Positions 25,274 to 33,144 of a stretch of 64,000 bases of DNA are shown here, piece after piece. The stretch spans positions 2,738,501 to 2,802,500 of the forward strand of contig NZ_CP007511.1 in assembly GCF_000818015.1 (NCBI RefSeq), read 5' to 3'. This stretch comes from Stutzerimonas balearica DSM 6083. GTDB taxonomy: Bacteria; Pseudomonadota; Gammaproteobacteria; Pseudomonadales; Pseudomonadaceae. The stretch's first letter is position 1; each line of letters begins with the position of its first letter. Made by a program: the position numbers and the translations under genes. Under the pieces are notes generated by a model. It did not search any database. It saw nothing but the letters and a program-made list of their open reading frames with translations, and was not told where the DNA came from.

Positions 25274-25623
25274 GGTTCGCTACTGCCTCAGGAGAAATCG
25301 CACCAAAACGGCAACCTCGAAAACCCCACCGCACCAAGATGCGTCGCTGCCATCTTTTCCAAGACCGCATCCCCGGCCCGCCGTGGCGAGGGCTCGCTGA
25401 TGGAAATCAGGCAAGTATTTGATTTTTAACAGGTTGCTGCCAATTCTGGAAAACCGGATCGCGCCAAGTTGGAGCTGATCAGGTATTTCCTGCACCGAAG
25501 CAATGCAACGCGCGTACCAAGCGAGCCGGTATTGCCTCGGCTCGATGCTGCACATCGGGGCAGGCGCCGTCCCGCGGCACTGCGTTGGCGCAAAGCATAT
25601 TCGGACGTCGGCGCTGCGAAGAC
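25274..25623. other. 350-bp intergenic region upstream of amtB
   Basis: This region lies between the amtB start and the stop of the dGTPase gene, so it holds the amtB promoter and the dgt terminator. I looked on the minus strand for a sigma-54 -24/-12 pair and for NtrC sites, expected for a nitrogen-regulated transporter, and found no convincing match. Short open frames here have no ribosome binding sites. Base composition is lower in GC near 25400-25440 (ATTTGATTTTTAACAGG). Confidence 0.45.
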
Positions 25624-27111
25624 TCAGATCACCTGCAACGTGCGGTATTCGTCCCAGGCGTGCTGGTCGGTCATCCCGCTGACGAAGTCCTGCAGCATGC
25701 GGGTGCGATGGTAGAACTCCCATAGCGGCCAATCGGGCGCATCCGGGTCTGCGCCGCGCAGGGCTTCGTGATAGGCCTTGATCAGCAGGCTCGGCAGGCG
25801 GCGCGCCAGCATTTGCAGATGAGGCTCCTCGCGGCAGCTGCCTACGGTCAACTGCTCGAAGAGCGCTGGGCTTACTCGCAGCAACGGCGCGTAGTGATCG
25901 AGCAAGCCCTGCAGGATCCGGTGGCCCTGCAGTTGTAGCGTCTCGACTTCCGGATGGCAGAACACCCGGGCCATGGCCACATCCTTGAAGGTGGCGACTA
26001 TCGCGTTGGGCAGGCTCCGATCCTCCAGGAGCGCACGGTCCAGCGTGCCGTGGAAGATCGCCTCGATGTTGTCGATGAACTGCCGCGCGGCATGCTGCAC
26101 CAACGGATGCACCAGATTGACGCGCAGCCAGATAAAGAACTCGCCGTTCCTGTTGATCGGTTCCCTGTGCGCGCGCTCGAGTGCGTAACCGACCATGCTG
26201 GCGAAACTGCGATTGCTGCCCGGGATCGGTGAATCCGGCGAGGCATGCGTGGCGAAGCGCTCGACCAGCAGCTGCGCCAGCTGCTCGATGCTGAAGATGC
26301 CCTTCTCGACCGAGTCCTCGATATCGGCCAGGCAGTAGGCTATGTCGTCCGCCGCCTCCATGATGTAGGCGACCGGGTGGCGAGTGCCCGGTGCCATGCC
26401 GAGCGCCTCGTGCAGTTCAGCGACGAAACCTTCCTCGGAAAGATAGAAGCCCGGCTTCTTGCGCAGGTAGGCGCCCGGCGTACCTTTATCCGGTTTGGGT
26501 GCATAGGCCGCACGCACGTACTTGAGCAGCCCGGCCGTCTGGGTATAGGTGAGGTTCAGGCGTAACAGGGTCACCACCAGGCGAACCGCCTGGGCATTGC
26601 CTTCGAACTGCTTGAGATCGCAAAGCATGCGATGACGCAGCGCCGGGTCGCCCCGCTGGCCAAGCGCCTGGTCGAAGAGCGCGTCCAGATGCTGGTCGAA
26701 CCACTGGCCGATGGCGTACTCGCCAAAGTGTCCGAATGGCGGATTGCCGATGTCATGCATCAGGCAGGTCATCTCGACGAGCGTCTCCAGTGCGCCCTCC
26801 AGCCCATCGAGCCCGACCTCGCCGGCCCGCTCACCGAGCTGCTTGTACAAGGTGCGCACGATGAAACGCCCGGCCTGCTGCACTTCCAGCGAATGAGTCA
26901 GCCGGCTGCGTACCGCCGCATTGCGCTCGAGCGGGAACACCTGGGTTTTCTGCTGCAGCCGACGGACGGCGGCGGAGTTGATGATGCGGCCGCGATCGCT
27001 TTCCAGCTGATCGACGATCGCCGACAGGCCACCGGCCGCTCCCTGCTCCGCGCGCCCGTATGGCCGCTGACGAGTCACCCTGCACTTGAAATCGATAGCC
27101 AAGAGATGCAA
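25624..27111 (-). CDS. dgt: Deoxyguanosinetriphosphate triphosphohydrolase
   Basis: This 495-residue enzyme hydrolyses dGTP to deoxyguanosine and triphosphate. It aligns with the E. coli Dgt type in length and segments: ESDRGRIINSAAVRRLQQKTQVFPLERNAAVRSRLTHSLEVQ, the HD pair in LMHDIGNPPFGHFGE (about residues 116-130) and the last metal-binding aspartate in MEAADDIAYCLADIED. Hexamer contacts cannot be judged. Loss of Dgt raises mutation rate in E. coli, and the phage inhibitor Gp1.2 targets it. The start (MHLLAIDFKCRV) is close to the E. coli N-terminus. The gene is divergent from a small plus-strand gene. Confidence 0.93.
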   Translation of the reverse strand: MHLLAIDFKCRVTRQRPYGRAEQGAAGGLSAIVDQLESDRGRIINSAAVRRLQQKTQVFPLERNAAVRSRLTHSLEVQQAGRFIVRTLYKQLGERAGEVGLDGLEGALETLVEMTCLMHDIGNPPFGHFGEYAIGQWFDQHLDALFDQALGQRGDPALRHRMLCDLKQFEGNAQAVRLVVTLLRLNLTYTQTAGLLKYVRAAYAPKPDKGTPGAYLRKKPGFYLSEEGFVAELHEALGMAPGTRHPVAYIMEAADDIAYCLADIEDSVEKGIFSIEQLAQLLVERFATHASPDSPIPGSNRSFASMVGYALERAHREPINRNGEFFIWLRVNLVHPLVQHAARQFIDNIEAIFHGTLDRALLEDRSLPNAIVATFKDVAMARVFCHPEVETLQLQGHRILQGLLDHYAPLLRVSPALFEQLTVGSCREEPHLQMLARRLPSLLIKAYHEALRGADPDAPDWPLWEFYHRTRMLQDFVSGMTDQHAWDEYRTLQVI

Positions 27112-27221
27112 TCCGAAAGACCTCCGAAGCTGCCGAGCCTAACCTGTCGCACCACTATTACCAAGGCAGCGCACCTGGCGTAGGCTGGCCGCTTCAACCC
27201 TCGCGAGCGAAGAGCACTGCC

Positions 27222-27416
27222 ATGTCCCGAGCCGATTTTCACCGCGCGCATGCCGAGCGTGCCACGGCCGAAGCACAGCGCCTGCTGGATGAGCGCGCCC
27301 GCCTGGGGTCTCGCTGGCTGGCCTGGGTCGCAACCGAACTCTATCGGCTCAGCCCGCCGGCCTATGCCGCCATGGTGCGCCGCGAACTGCAGCGCCTGAC
27401 CCAGGCAAGCGCTTGA
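27222..27416 (+). CDS. Small hypothetical protein, 64 residues
   Basis: The predicted peptide is helical and basic: SRADFHRAHAERATAEAQRLLDERARLGSRWLAWVATELYRLSPPAYAAMVRRELQRL. It has a central tryptophan-rich turn and no membrane segment. I do not know the family; the regular helix pattern and codon use look like a real gene. The ribosome binding site (GAAGAG) is weak and about 8 bp from the ATG. It lies 92 bp before the YebC-type gene on the same strand and may be cotranscribed with it. Confidence 0.55.
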   Translation: MSRADFHRAHAERATAEAQRLLDERARLGSRWLAWVATELYRLSPPAYAAMVRRELQRLTQASA

Positions 27417-27508
27417 GCGGGCGTCGCGTGAATCGCTCGCCGGCAGGTGCCGGCGCCTCGCCAAGGGGCTAGAATCCGCGCGACATCGACCATCACATGA
27501 GATGAACC

Positions 27509-28207
27509 ATGGGCGCACAGTGGAAAGCCAAACCCAAGGAAGCCGCCGCCAATGCCAAGGGCAAGATCTTCGGCAAGCTGGTGAAGGAAATCATGATCGC
27601 CGCGCGTAACGGCGCCGATCCGGAGACCAACGCCAAGCTGCGCCTGGCCGTGCACCAGGCCAAGAAGGCCTCGATGCCCAAGGACACGCTCGAGCGCGCC
27701 ATCAAGAAGGGTGCCGGCCTCACCGGCGAGGTGGTCCATTACGAGCGCACCCTTTACGAGGGTTTCGCCCCGCATCAGGTGCCGGTGATCGTCGAGTGCC
27801 TGACTGACAACCTCAACCGCACGGTCGCGGAAATTCGCGTGCTGTTCCGCAAGGGCCAGCTCGGCTCGTCCGGCTCGGTGAGCTGGGACTTCGACCACGT
27901 CGGCATGATCGAGGCGACGCCCGAAGCCGGCGCGGACGCCGAGTTGGCCGCCATCGAGGCCGGCGCCCAGGATTTCGAGGCCGCCGACGAAGGCGCAACG
28001 CTGTTCATTACCGAGCCCACTGACCTGGACGCGGTATGCAAGGCCCTGCCCGACTTCGGCTTTACCGTGCAATCCGCCACGCTCGGCTACCGCCCGAAGA
28101 ACCCGGTGTCACTCAGCGGTGCGGAGCTGGAAGAAGTGGAAGCCTTTCTCGAGGCGATCGACTCGCACGACGATGTGCAGAACGTCTATGTCGGCCTTGC
28201 CGGCTGA
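27509..28207 (+). CDS. YebC/PmpR (TACO1) family protein, YeeN-like paralogue
   Basis: This 232-residue protein has the three-domain YebC plan: an N-terminal helical domain ([35 protein letters not shown]), the central [31 protein letters not shown], and a C-terminal domain ending in [24 protein letters not shown]. YebC proteins were first called transcription regulators and more recently linked to relief of ribosome stalling on proline-rich stretches. The sequence opens MGAQWK rather than MAGHSKWANIK, so it looks like the second, YeeN-type paralogue, not the ruvC-linked one. It is followed 21 bp later by yajD. Confidence 0.9.
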   Translation: MGAQWKAKPKEAAANAKGKIFGKLVKEIMIAARNGADPETNAKLRLAVHQAKKASMPKDTLERAIKKGAGLTGEVVHYERTLYEGFAPHQVPVIVECLTDNLNRTVAEIRVLFRKGQLGSSGSVSWDFDHVGMIEATPEAGADAELAAIEAGAQDFEAADEGATLFITEPTDLDAVCKALPDFGFTVQSATLGYRPKNPVSLSGAELEEVEAFLEAIDSHDDVQNVYVGLAG

Positions 28208-28228
28208 GAGCATTGGGAGGCAGGCAGC

Positions 28229-28570
28229 ATGACAGCGAAGAAGCCGGACATTCCTTATAGCCAGCGCGAGCAAGGGTACCGGGAGAAGGCCCTGAAGATG
28301 TTCCCCTGGGTGTGCGGTCGTTGCGCACGGGAGTTTTCGGGCAAGCGTTTGAGCGAGTTGACGGTCCATCACAAGGACCACAACCACGACAACAATCCCG
28401 AGGACGGATCGAACTGGGAGCTGCTCTGCCTGTATTGCCACGACAACGAGCATGCTCGCTATACCGACGCGCAATACCAGGCTGCGCCGCGCGCCGGTGC
28501 CGATTTGGGGCGCAAGGAAACCTTCAAGGCCCTCGCCGGCCTGGCAGAGCTGCTCAAGGACAAGGGCTGA
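28229..28570 (+). CDS. yajD: HNH nuclease family protein YajD
   Basis: This 113-residue protein has an HNH fold held by two zinc-binding pairs: CGRC (about residues 29-32) and CLYC (71-74). Between them ELTVHHKDHNHDNNPEDGSNWELL carries the HH and N of the nuclease motif. YajD is a conserved small HNH protein of gammaproteobacteria; a DNA substrate has not been established. GGGAGG lies about 10 bp upstream of the ATG. It probably shares a transcript with the YebC-type gene 21 bp before it. Confidence 0.88.
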   Translation: MTAKKPDIPYSQREQGYREKALKMFPWVCGRCAREFSGKRLSELTVHHKDHNHDNNPEDGSNWELLCLYCHDNEHARYTDAQYQAAPRAGADLGRKETFKALAGLAELLKDKG

Positions 28571-28578
28571 GGCCCTTG
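28561..28578. terminator. Hairpin at the yajD 3' end
   Basis: CAAGGGC (28561-28567) and GCCCTTG (28572-28578) form a perfect 7-bp stem across the yajD stop codon, between yajD and convergent uspA. There is no T-tract, so its strength as a terminator is uncertain. Confidence 0.4.
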
Positions 28579-28603
28579 CCTCGCCCCTGTTCTCAGTTGC
28601 CGG

Positions 28604-29035
28604 TCATTTGACCAGTACGACCGGGATAGCCGACTCGTGCACGACCCGGTTGGTCACCGAGCCCATCACCAGGCCGGTGAAGTTGCCAAGCCCGCGGGTG
28701 CCCATCACCAGCGTGTCGCAACCGAGGCGGCTGACCGCTGCACTGATCTGGTCGGCCGCATTGCCCATGACGGTGTGCGTCTCGGCCTGGATGCCGGCCG
28801 CGTTCAGGGTCTTCGAGGCTTCGTCGAGCAGGCCGCGCGACTGGGCCATCAAGCCGTTGTTGATCTCCTCGATCATGCTGGCACTGACGTACTCGCCATA
28901 GAGCACCGGCTCCTGCTGGACGTTGATCACGTGCACCTGCGGCACGCTTTTGAGCTCGCCTGCCAGGTCGACCACGTACTGCAGGGCCCGCCGGGCATTG
29001 TCCGAACCATCGAAAGCCACAAGAAGCTTGCGCAT
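28604..29035 (-). CDS. Universal stress protein, ATP-binding UspA type
   Basis: This 143-residue protein has the single UspA Rossmann-like domain. It opens RKLLVAFDGSDNARRALQYVVDLA and ends with the nucleotide-binding motif MGTRGLGNFTGLVMGSVTNRVV, matching G-2x-G-9x-G-(S/T), so it should be an ATP-binding member, followed by SAIPVVLVK. Such proteins aid survival in starvation, oxygen limitation or membrane stress. GGGAGGTGA before the ATG at 29035 is a very strong ribosome binding site; the long open frame upstream is rejected. A candidate ANR box lies 75 bp upstream, shared with the divergent globin gene. Confidence 0.92.
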   Translation of the reverse strand: MRKLLVAFDGSDNARRALQYVVDLAGELKSVPQVHVINVQQEPVLYGEYVSASMIEEINNGLMAQSRGLLDEASKTLNAAGIQAETHTVMGNAADQISAAVSRLGCDTLVMGTRGLGNFTGLVMGSVTNRVVHESAIPVVLVK

Positions 29036-29109
29036 AGTCACCTCCCTTGATGTGAGGTTTAGAGCATAGCGCAGGCCAACGCGACGCAGGGCGCACCGCC
29101 GCGCTTGTG

Positions 29110-29123
29110 TTGATCTGGCACAA
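29110..29123. promoter_or_regulatory. Candidate ANR/FNR-type box between uspA and the globin gene
   Basis: TTGAT (29110-29114) - CTGG - CACAA (29119-29123) has one perfect and one 3-of-5 half against TTGAT-N4-ATCAA. It sits between two divergent genes of types often controlled by oxygen-sensing ANR in pseudomonads. The match is imperfect. Confidence 0.4.
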
Positions 29124-29158
29124 GCCGCGATCATCGGCGCCTGCAATGGAGGACGAAA

Positions 29159-29599
29159 ATGATCGGTCAACAGCAGGAGCCGGTGTTCGGCGTGGGCGAT
29201 GCCTCGTTCCAGGCGGCCGGCGGCGAGGCCGGGCTCAAGCGCCTGGTAGCGGATTTCTACCGGGCGATGGACAGCCTGCCGGAGGCGGCGACGATACGCG
29301 CCATGTATCCGGATGACCTGGGCCTGGCGCAGGAGAAACTGACCAGTTTTCTTTGCGGCTGGCTGGGCGGCCCGCGGCGTTATGCAGAGCGCTTCGGCCC
29401 GATCAGCATTCCGCAGTTCCATACGCGCTGGAACGTCGGCGAGGCGGAGCGCGATGCCTGGCTGAGCTGCATGGCCTGGGCCATCGAGCGCCAGCCCTAC
29501 TCGGCCGCGTTCGCGCAGTACCTCTTGACCCAGCTGCGCGTGCCGGCCGAGCGCATCCGCCAGGTCCAGCAACCGCCTGGCTGCCCGCGGAGCCGATAG
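29159..29599 (+). CDS. Group II truncated haemoglobin
   Basis: This 146-residue small globin has the 2-on-2 fold typical of group II (TrHbO/YjbI-like). Recognisable positions are the FY pair (B9/B10, Tyr 34), the E-F turn GGPRRYAERFG, the likely proximal haem ligand His 88 (QFHTRWNVGEAERDAWL) and the conserved Trp 101 (G8). TrHbO proteins bind O2 and may support respiration, peroxidase chemistry or NO handling. GGAGGA just before the ATG is a strong ribosome binding site. The proline-rich C-terminus (QQPPGCPRSR) is not conserved. The stop abuts the stop of the convergent symporter gene. Confidence 0.85.
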   Translation: MIGQQQEPVFGVGDASFQAAGGEAGLKRLVADFYRAMDSLPEAATIRAMYPDDLGLAQEKLTSFLCGWLGGPRRYAERFGPISIPQFHTRWNVGEAERDAWLSCMAWAIERQPYSAAFAQYLLTQLRVPAERIRQVQQPPGCPRSR

Positions 29600-31522
29600 T
29601 CAACGGTGCTCGGCTTCGGCTACACCGAGCGCCGGATCGGGACGTTGCTCGAACCTGTCGCTCAGCGCCATCCGCAGCCACACGGGTGAGAGCACCAGAC
29701 CCACGCCCAGGCTCAGCCAACTGAGCCACTCGCCGCCCTCGGGGGGCGGGAATGCCAGGCGACCGATTCCGACCAGCAGGCTGTAGAGCGACACCGCGGT
29801 GACCACTACCGCCAGAACGCGACTTCCAAAGGCCCCACGCGCACGACCTTGATCGCCACAAAGCACCGCCGTGCGCCCCCAGAAGCCGAACGGGCGAACC
29901 TTGCGATAGAAATGCTGCAGCGTCGCATCGTCGGTGCGTGGCGTGACGAAGGTGATCAGTACCGCCGCCGCGCAAGTAATCAACGACATCAGGCCCAGCC
30001 GGATCCACTCCTCACCGGGGTCGGTACCGAAGTAGTACAGCAGGACGGGCGCCAGGATCAGCGAGACGAGCATCGCGGCCAATTCGGAATAGAGGTTGAT
30101 CCGCTCCCACAACCAACGCAGCACCAGCACGGCGCCCATTCCGGCCCCGAACAGCAGCGAGATGAACCAGGCCGTCTGGATCGAACCGAGGTTGGCCATG
30201 ATGACCATGGCGATGAGCAGAATCACCACGTTGGATATCCGCGCTACCAACACCAGCTCCTTATCCTTGGCCTCCCGCTTGAGCAGCTTCGGCGCCACCA
30301 CCGCGCGATAGACGTCATTGCTCCAGTACGAGGCGCCCCAGTTGAGATGCGTGTCGACGGTAGAGGCCAGCGCCGCCAGCAAGCCCACCAGCATCAGGCC
30401 GCGCAGGCCGGGCGGCATGAGCTCATCGATGCCGGTCACGAAGAGCGCCTCGCGGGCTGCGGTGAAGCCATCGGCGCCGGCCTCTGCTGGAGAAAATGGA
30501 TAGAGCACCAGCAGGCCGATCGAGATTGCCAGCCAAAACAGGCTGCGCACGAGAATCTGCAACCAGGTGAACACCAGGCCTGCGATCCTCGCCTCACGGT
30601 CGGTCGGACAGGCCATGCTGCGCTGTGCCAGATACCCGGTGCCATCGGAGTTCATCTGGAACAGCCACTGCATGCCAACGATCACCAGAAACGGCAGCAC
30701 AGCCTCCCCTACATTCGAGGGCGGCGAGAAAGAGAGCAGCTTGCTTGCCTGCTCCATGCCATACAGCTCGACGACCCGGTCGGTCAGTCCCCCGAGCCCG
30801 CCCGCCGCATCGACCACGAACCAGGCATAGGCGACCGTGCCCAGCATCGCCACGGCGAACTGCATGACGTCCGTCTGCACCACGGCGCGCAGCCCGCCGG
30901 TGATCGAATAGGTCGCCGTGAATACCAGGATGAGCAGGATGGAGATGAGGTTGTTGGCACTGGTGGTGATTGGGTCGAGGCCCGTAATGCTTTCGCCCAG
31001 GCGTATGCCGCTGGCCTCGATAAAGCTAGCGACGACCTGATAAAGCTCCGCTGGCAGCCATTCATGCCAGGGTAGAAAGACCTCCGCGATGCGGATGGCC
31101 GCAACCAGCACCATCGCCAGCACCACACAGTTGATCACCGTGCCGTAATAGACCGCCTTGAACAGCCGCAGCGGCGCGACGGCCCTGCCGCTATAGCGCA
31201 CGCGAGTGACCTCGGCATCGGTCAGAACGCCGGCACGCCGCCAGTTGCTGGCGAACAACCAGGCCAGCAGCAGGAACGCCAGACCGTAGATCCACAACCG
31301 CCACACTGCGAACACACCGGCAGTGGCGACCAGGCCTGCCACCAGCAGCGGCGTGTCGGCGGCAAACTGTGTCGCCGCCATCGATACCCCCGCCCGCCAA
31401 CCCTTGATGGTCCGGCCAGCGAGAAAATACTCATCCAGGCTCTGGGACGCCTTGCTTCGCGCACGCAGGCCCGACATCAACCCGTAAACGATGAAGGCCA
31501 CGACGATCAGTAGGTCCAACAT
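29600..31522 (-). CDS. Sodium:solute symporter family protein
   Basis: This 640-residue inner-membrane transporter of the SSS (PutP/SGLT) family has about 14 helices. Marks include DEYFLAGRTIKGWRAGVSMAATQFAADTPLLVAGL near the N-terminus, TYSITGGLRAVVQTDVMQFAVAMLG in the core (about residues 205-230), and STVDTHLNWGASYWSNDVYR around 390. It runs about 130 residues longer than PutP because of extra C-terminal helices. The substrate cannot be read; the extended SSS types include amino acid and organic acid carriers. No sensor-kinase or enzyme gene is adjacent to suggest the solute. Its stop touches the globin gene stop. Confidence 0.9.
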   Translation of the reverse strand: MLDLLIVVAFIVYGLMSGLRARSKASQSLDEYFLAGRTIKGWRAGVSMAATQFAADTPLLVAGLVATAGVFAVWRLWIYGLAFLLLAWLFASNWRRAGVLTDAEVTRVRYSGRAVAPLRLFKAVYYGTVINCVVLAMVLVAAIRIAEVFLPWHEWLPAELYQVVASFIEASGIRLGESITGLDPITTSANNLISILLILVFTATYSITGGLRAVVQTDVMQFAVAMLGTVAYAWFVVDAAGGLGGLTDRVVELYGMEQASKLLSFSPPSNVGEAVLPFLVIVGMQWLFQMNSDGTGYLAQRSMACPTDREARIAGLVFTWLQILVRSLFWLAISIGLLVLYPFSPAEAGADGFTAAREALFVTGIDELMPPGLRGLMLVGLLAALASTVDTHLNWGASYWSNDVYRAVVAPKLLKREAKDKELVLVARISNVVILLIAMVIMANLGSIQTAWFISLLFGAGMGAVLVLRWLWERINLYSELAAMLVSLILAPVLLYYFGTDPGEEWIRLGLMSLITCAAAVLITFVTPRTDDATLQHFYRKVRPFGFWGRTAVLCGDQGRARGAFGSRVLAVVVTAVSLYSLLVGIGRLAFPPPEGGEWLSWLSLGVGLVLSPVWLRMALSDRFEQRPDPALGVAEAEHR

Positions 31523-31678
31523 ATTGTTTTTCCTGTCGTTGGAATCTGCTTAAGGTTGAGAGCACCTCCTGGCGATAAAAATGCCGCCGGCCGGATGAAC
31601 GGCAGCGATCCGGCCCGGCTGCTTCGCATGGCCGGCACGCGCTAGAATCGCCGGGCCTAGGGCCAATCGAATCCTCCT

Positions 31679-32491
31679 GTGCTCGACATTCAACGCCTCG
31701 CCAGCCCCCTTCATCCGTTGCTCAAACAGTTCTATCGCAGCCATGGCAGTCGCGCGCGCATCGCGCCGCTCGCAGAATGTTGGGTAGTCCGCCAGGGCGA
31801 AATCGTAGCGGGGTTGTGCCTGACGCCCGTCGCCGAGGGCTACTGGCTGACCAATCTCCTGGTCGCGCCGGAACACCGCGGTACCGGTATGGCGTCCGCC
31901 CTGCTCACTCAAGTGCAGATGCAAACGGCTGCGCCGATCTGGTTGTTCTGCCGCCCTTCGCTGGTTGGCTTCTACGAGCAGCGAGGGTTTGGAGCGACGG
32001 AGGAGCTGCCGAGAGAGCTTTGCGCTCGTCTGGAGCGCTACCGGCAGACCAAGGCACTGGTCGCCATGCGACGCAAGGAGAAAGAGATGGACACGCCAAC
32101 GATCGATATTGTCGCGGCCGCCCTGTTCGATGCAGAGGGGCGCCTGCTCGTGGTGCGCAAACGCGGCAGCCGCTTCTTCATGCTGCCCGGTGGCAAACGC
32201 GAAGCAGGCGAGACCTCTTTGCAGACCCTTTGCCGGGAACTGGAGGAGGAACTGGGTCTTGCACTGCCAGCGGAAGACGTCGAACCGCTCGGGCGGTTCC
32301 AGGCGGCCGCCGCCAACGAGCCAGGCCACCGCGTCAATGCAAAGGTCTTTCTGGGCAAACTGCATGAAGCGGTTGAGACGCGCGCCGAAATCGAGGAGGC
32401 GTGCTGGCTCGAGCTGCCAGCCGTTACGCGAATTGAGCTGGCGCCGTTACTCGCGGAACAGATTCTCCCGGCACTGGCAGTTCGAAGGTAA
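31679..32491 (+). CDS. GNAT acetyltransferase - Nudix hydrolase fusion
   Basis: This 270-residue frame joins two enzymes. Residues 1-130 form a GNAT domain with the acetyl-CoA loop LVAPEHRGTGMASALL and the late FYEQRGFGATEELPRE. Residues 137-270 form a Nudix domain with an intact Nudix box, GGKREAGETSLQTLCRELEEELGL, which coordinates Mg2+ for nucleoside-diphosphate-X hydrolysis. The start is a GTG at 31679 preceded by TCCTCCT, a poor ribosome binding site. In contrast, an internal ATG at 32087 (MDTPTIDIV) has AAGGAG six bases upstream, so the Nudix half may also be made alone. Substrates of both halves are unknown. Confidence 0.85.
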   Translation: MLDIQRLASPLHPLLKQFYRSHGSRARIAPLAECWVVRQGEIVAGLCLTPVAEGYWLTNLLVAPEHRGTGMASALLTQVQMQTAAPIWLFCRPSLVGFYEQRGFGATEELPRELCARLERYRQTKALVAMRRKEKEMDTPTIDIVAAALFDAEGRLLVVRKRGSRFFMLPGGKREAGETSLQTLCRELEEELGLALPAEDVEPLGRFQAAAANEPGHRVNAKVFLGKLHEAVETRAEIEEACWLELPAVTRIELAPLLAEQILPALAVRR

Positions 32492-32498
32492 AGCGAAC

Positions 32499-32639
32499 TC
32501 AGGGCGAAATGGGGTCGCTGGCGGGAAAGGTTTCCTCGATGGCCTCGTCCAGCTGCTCTTCATCAGCCTCATCGGGCTTGCGCTCCACTTCACCTTCATC
32601 GGGAATGGGATCTTTGTCTGAAAGGTTCTGGCCAATCAT
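32499..32639 (-). CDS. 46-residue acidic protein with conserved EEALEETFPASDP-type motif
   Basis: The reading frame encodes MIGQNLSDKDPIPDEGEVERKP, then DEADEEQLDEAIEETFPASD and PISP. The C-terminal DEAIEETFPASDP segment matches a motif I know from many small proteobacterial proteins of unknown function, often written as ...EEAFPASDP. The frame is 47 codons long, too short for usual ORF filters. AGAGG lies eight bases before the ATG. It is very acidic and predicted to be mostly disordered except for the helix before TFPASDP. It lies downstream of the rsmZ terminator on the same strand and convergent with the GNAT-Nudix gene, 7 bp away. Function unknown. Confidence 0.75.
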   Translation of the reverse strand: MIGQNLSDKDPIPDEGEVERKPDEADEEQLDEAIEETFPASDPISP

Positions 32640-32729
32640 GTTTCCAACCTCTGGGGCGTCGTCAGAACATTAGTGTGCGTCGGCCAGCAACAGTTCGGGC
32701 TACTCGGTCGGCCGCACTTTTCTACGGAC

Positions 32730-32757
32730 AAAAAAAGGGGCGGGGTATACCCCGCCC
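32730..32757 (-). terminator. Rho-independent terminator of rsmZ
   Basis: On the minus strand GGGCGGGG-TATA-CCCCGCCC (32757-32738) forms a perfect 8-bp GC stem followed, after one C, by seven T residues (32736-32730). Confidence 0.92.
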
Positions 32758-32862
32758 GGCTTCTTCCATGCTCCCTGTATTCCTGATCATCATCCTGATG
32801 AAACCGCATCCTGCGGCTGTCCTGGCCCCATCCTTGTGGCCTCGTGCTTGTCCGTCAGCACA
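32730..32862 (-). ncRNA. rsmZ: RsmZ, CsrA/RsmA-sequestering small RNA
   Basis: On the minus strand this ~130-nt transcript would contain eight GGA motifs within 90 nt (plus-strand TCC at 32765, 32772, 32781, 32793, 32809, 32820, 32831 and 32851) and end in a strong terminator. Many GGA triplets in loops titrate RsmA/CsrA, freeing target mRNAs. A -10-like TAATAT (32869-32874) places the start near 32862. A GacA box lies about 170 bp upstream, and the DNA between is AT-rich, as in P. aeruginosa rsmZ, which also lies next to rpoS. The 5' end is an estimate. Repeat hairpins such as CCGCAGGATGCGG are visible. Confidence 0.85.
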
Positions 32863-33025
32863 GGGGCGATATTAATGATCACCCGCCCCGGAGCAACTGG
32901 CCCCGGCACCGGGCAACAGCGACAAATCACCGCAGCCCTGCGATTAAAATACCTTATAAATCAATGTTTTATTTATAGTCCACGAAACCATTCGACAGGC
33001 TCAACCAGGCTTTACCTACAGCAAA

Positions 33026-33043
33026 TGTAAGCAAATGCTTACA
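33026..33043 (-). promoter_or_regulatory. GacA-binding upstream activating sequence of rsmZ
   Basis: TGTAAG-CAAATG-CTTACA is a perfect 18-bp palindromic match to the TGTAAG-N6-CTTACA consensus bound by phosphorylated GacA upstream of rsm small RNA genes. The segment from about 32940 to 32995 between this box and rsmZ is AT-rich, which in P. aeruginosa is bound by MvaT/MvaU. Confidence 0.9.
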
Positions 33044-33095
33044 TCTTGCTGAGCAATTGGCCCGCGTGGATTAGTCCGTTCGGTTTAGTGAGGCC

Positions 33096-33130
33096 AAAAA
33101 CGAAACGGGCCTGAAATCAGGCCCGTTTCG
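33096..33130 (-). terminator. Rho-independent terminator of rpoS
   Basis: A perfect 13-bp stem (33101-33113 with 33118-33130; CGAAACGGGCCTG arms) with a four-base loop is followed on the minus strand by five T residues (33100-33096), 14 bp after the rpoS stop. Confidence 0.93.
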
Positions 33131-33144
33131 GCGACCGGGACGCC

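Noticed and set aside
25274..25450. Possible sigma-54 promoter for amtB
   Set aside because: Candidate TGGCA and GC elements do not have the required -24/-12 spacing on the minus strand.
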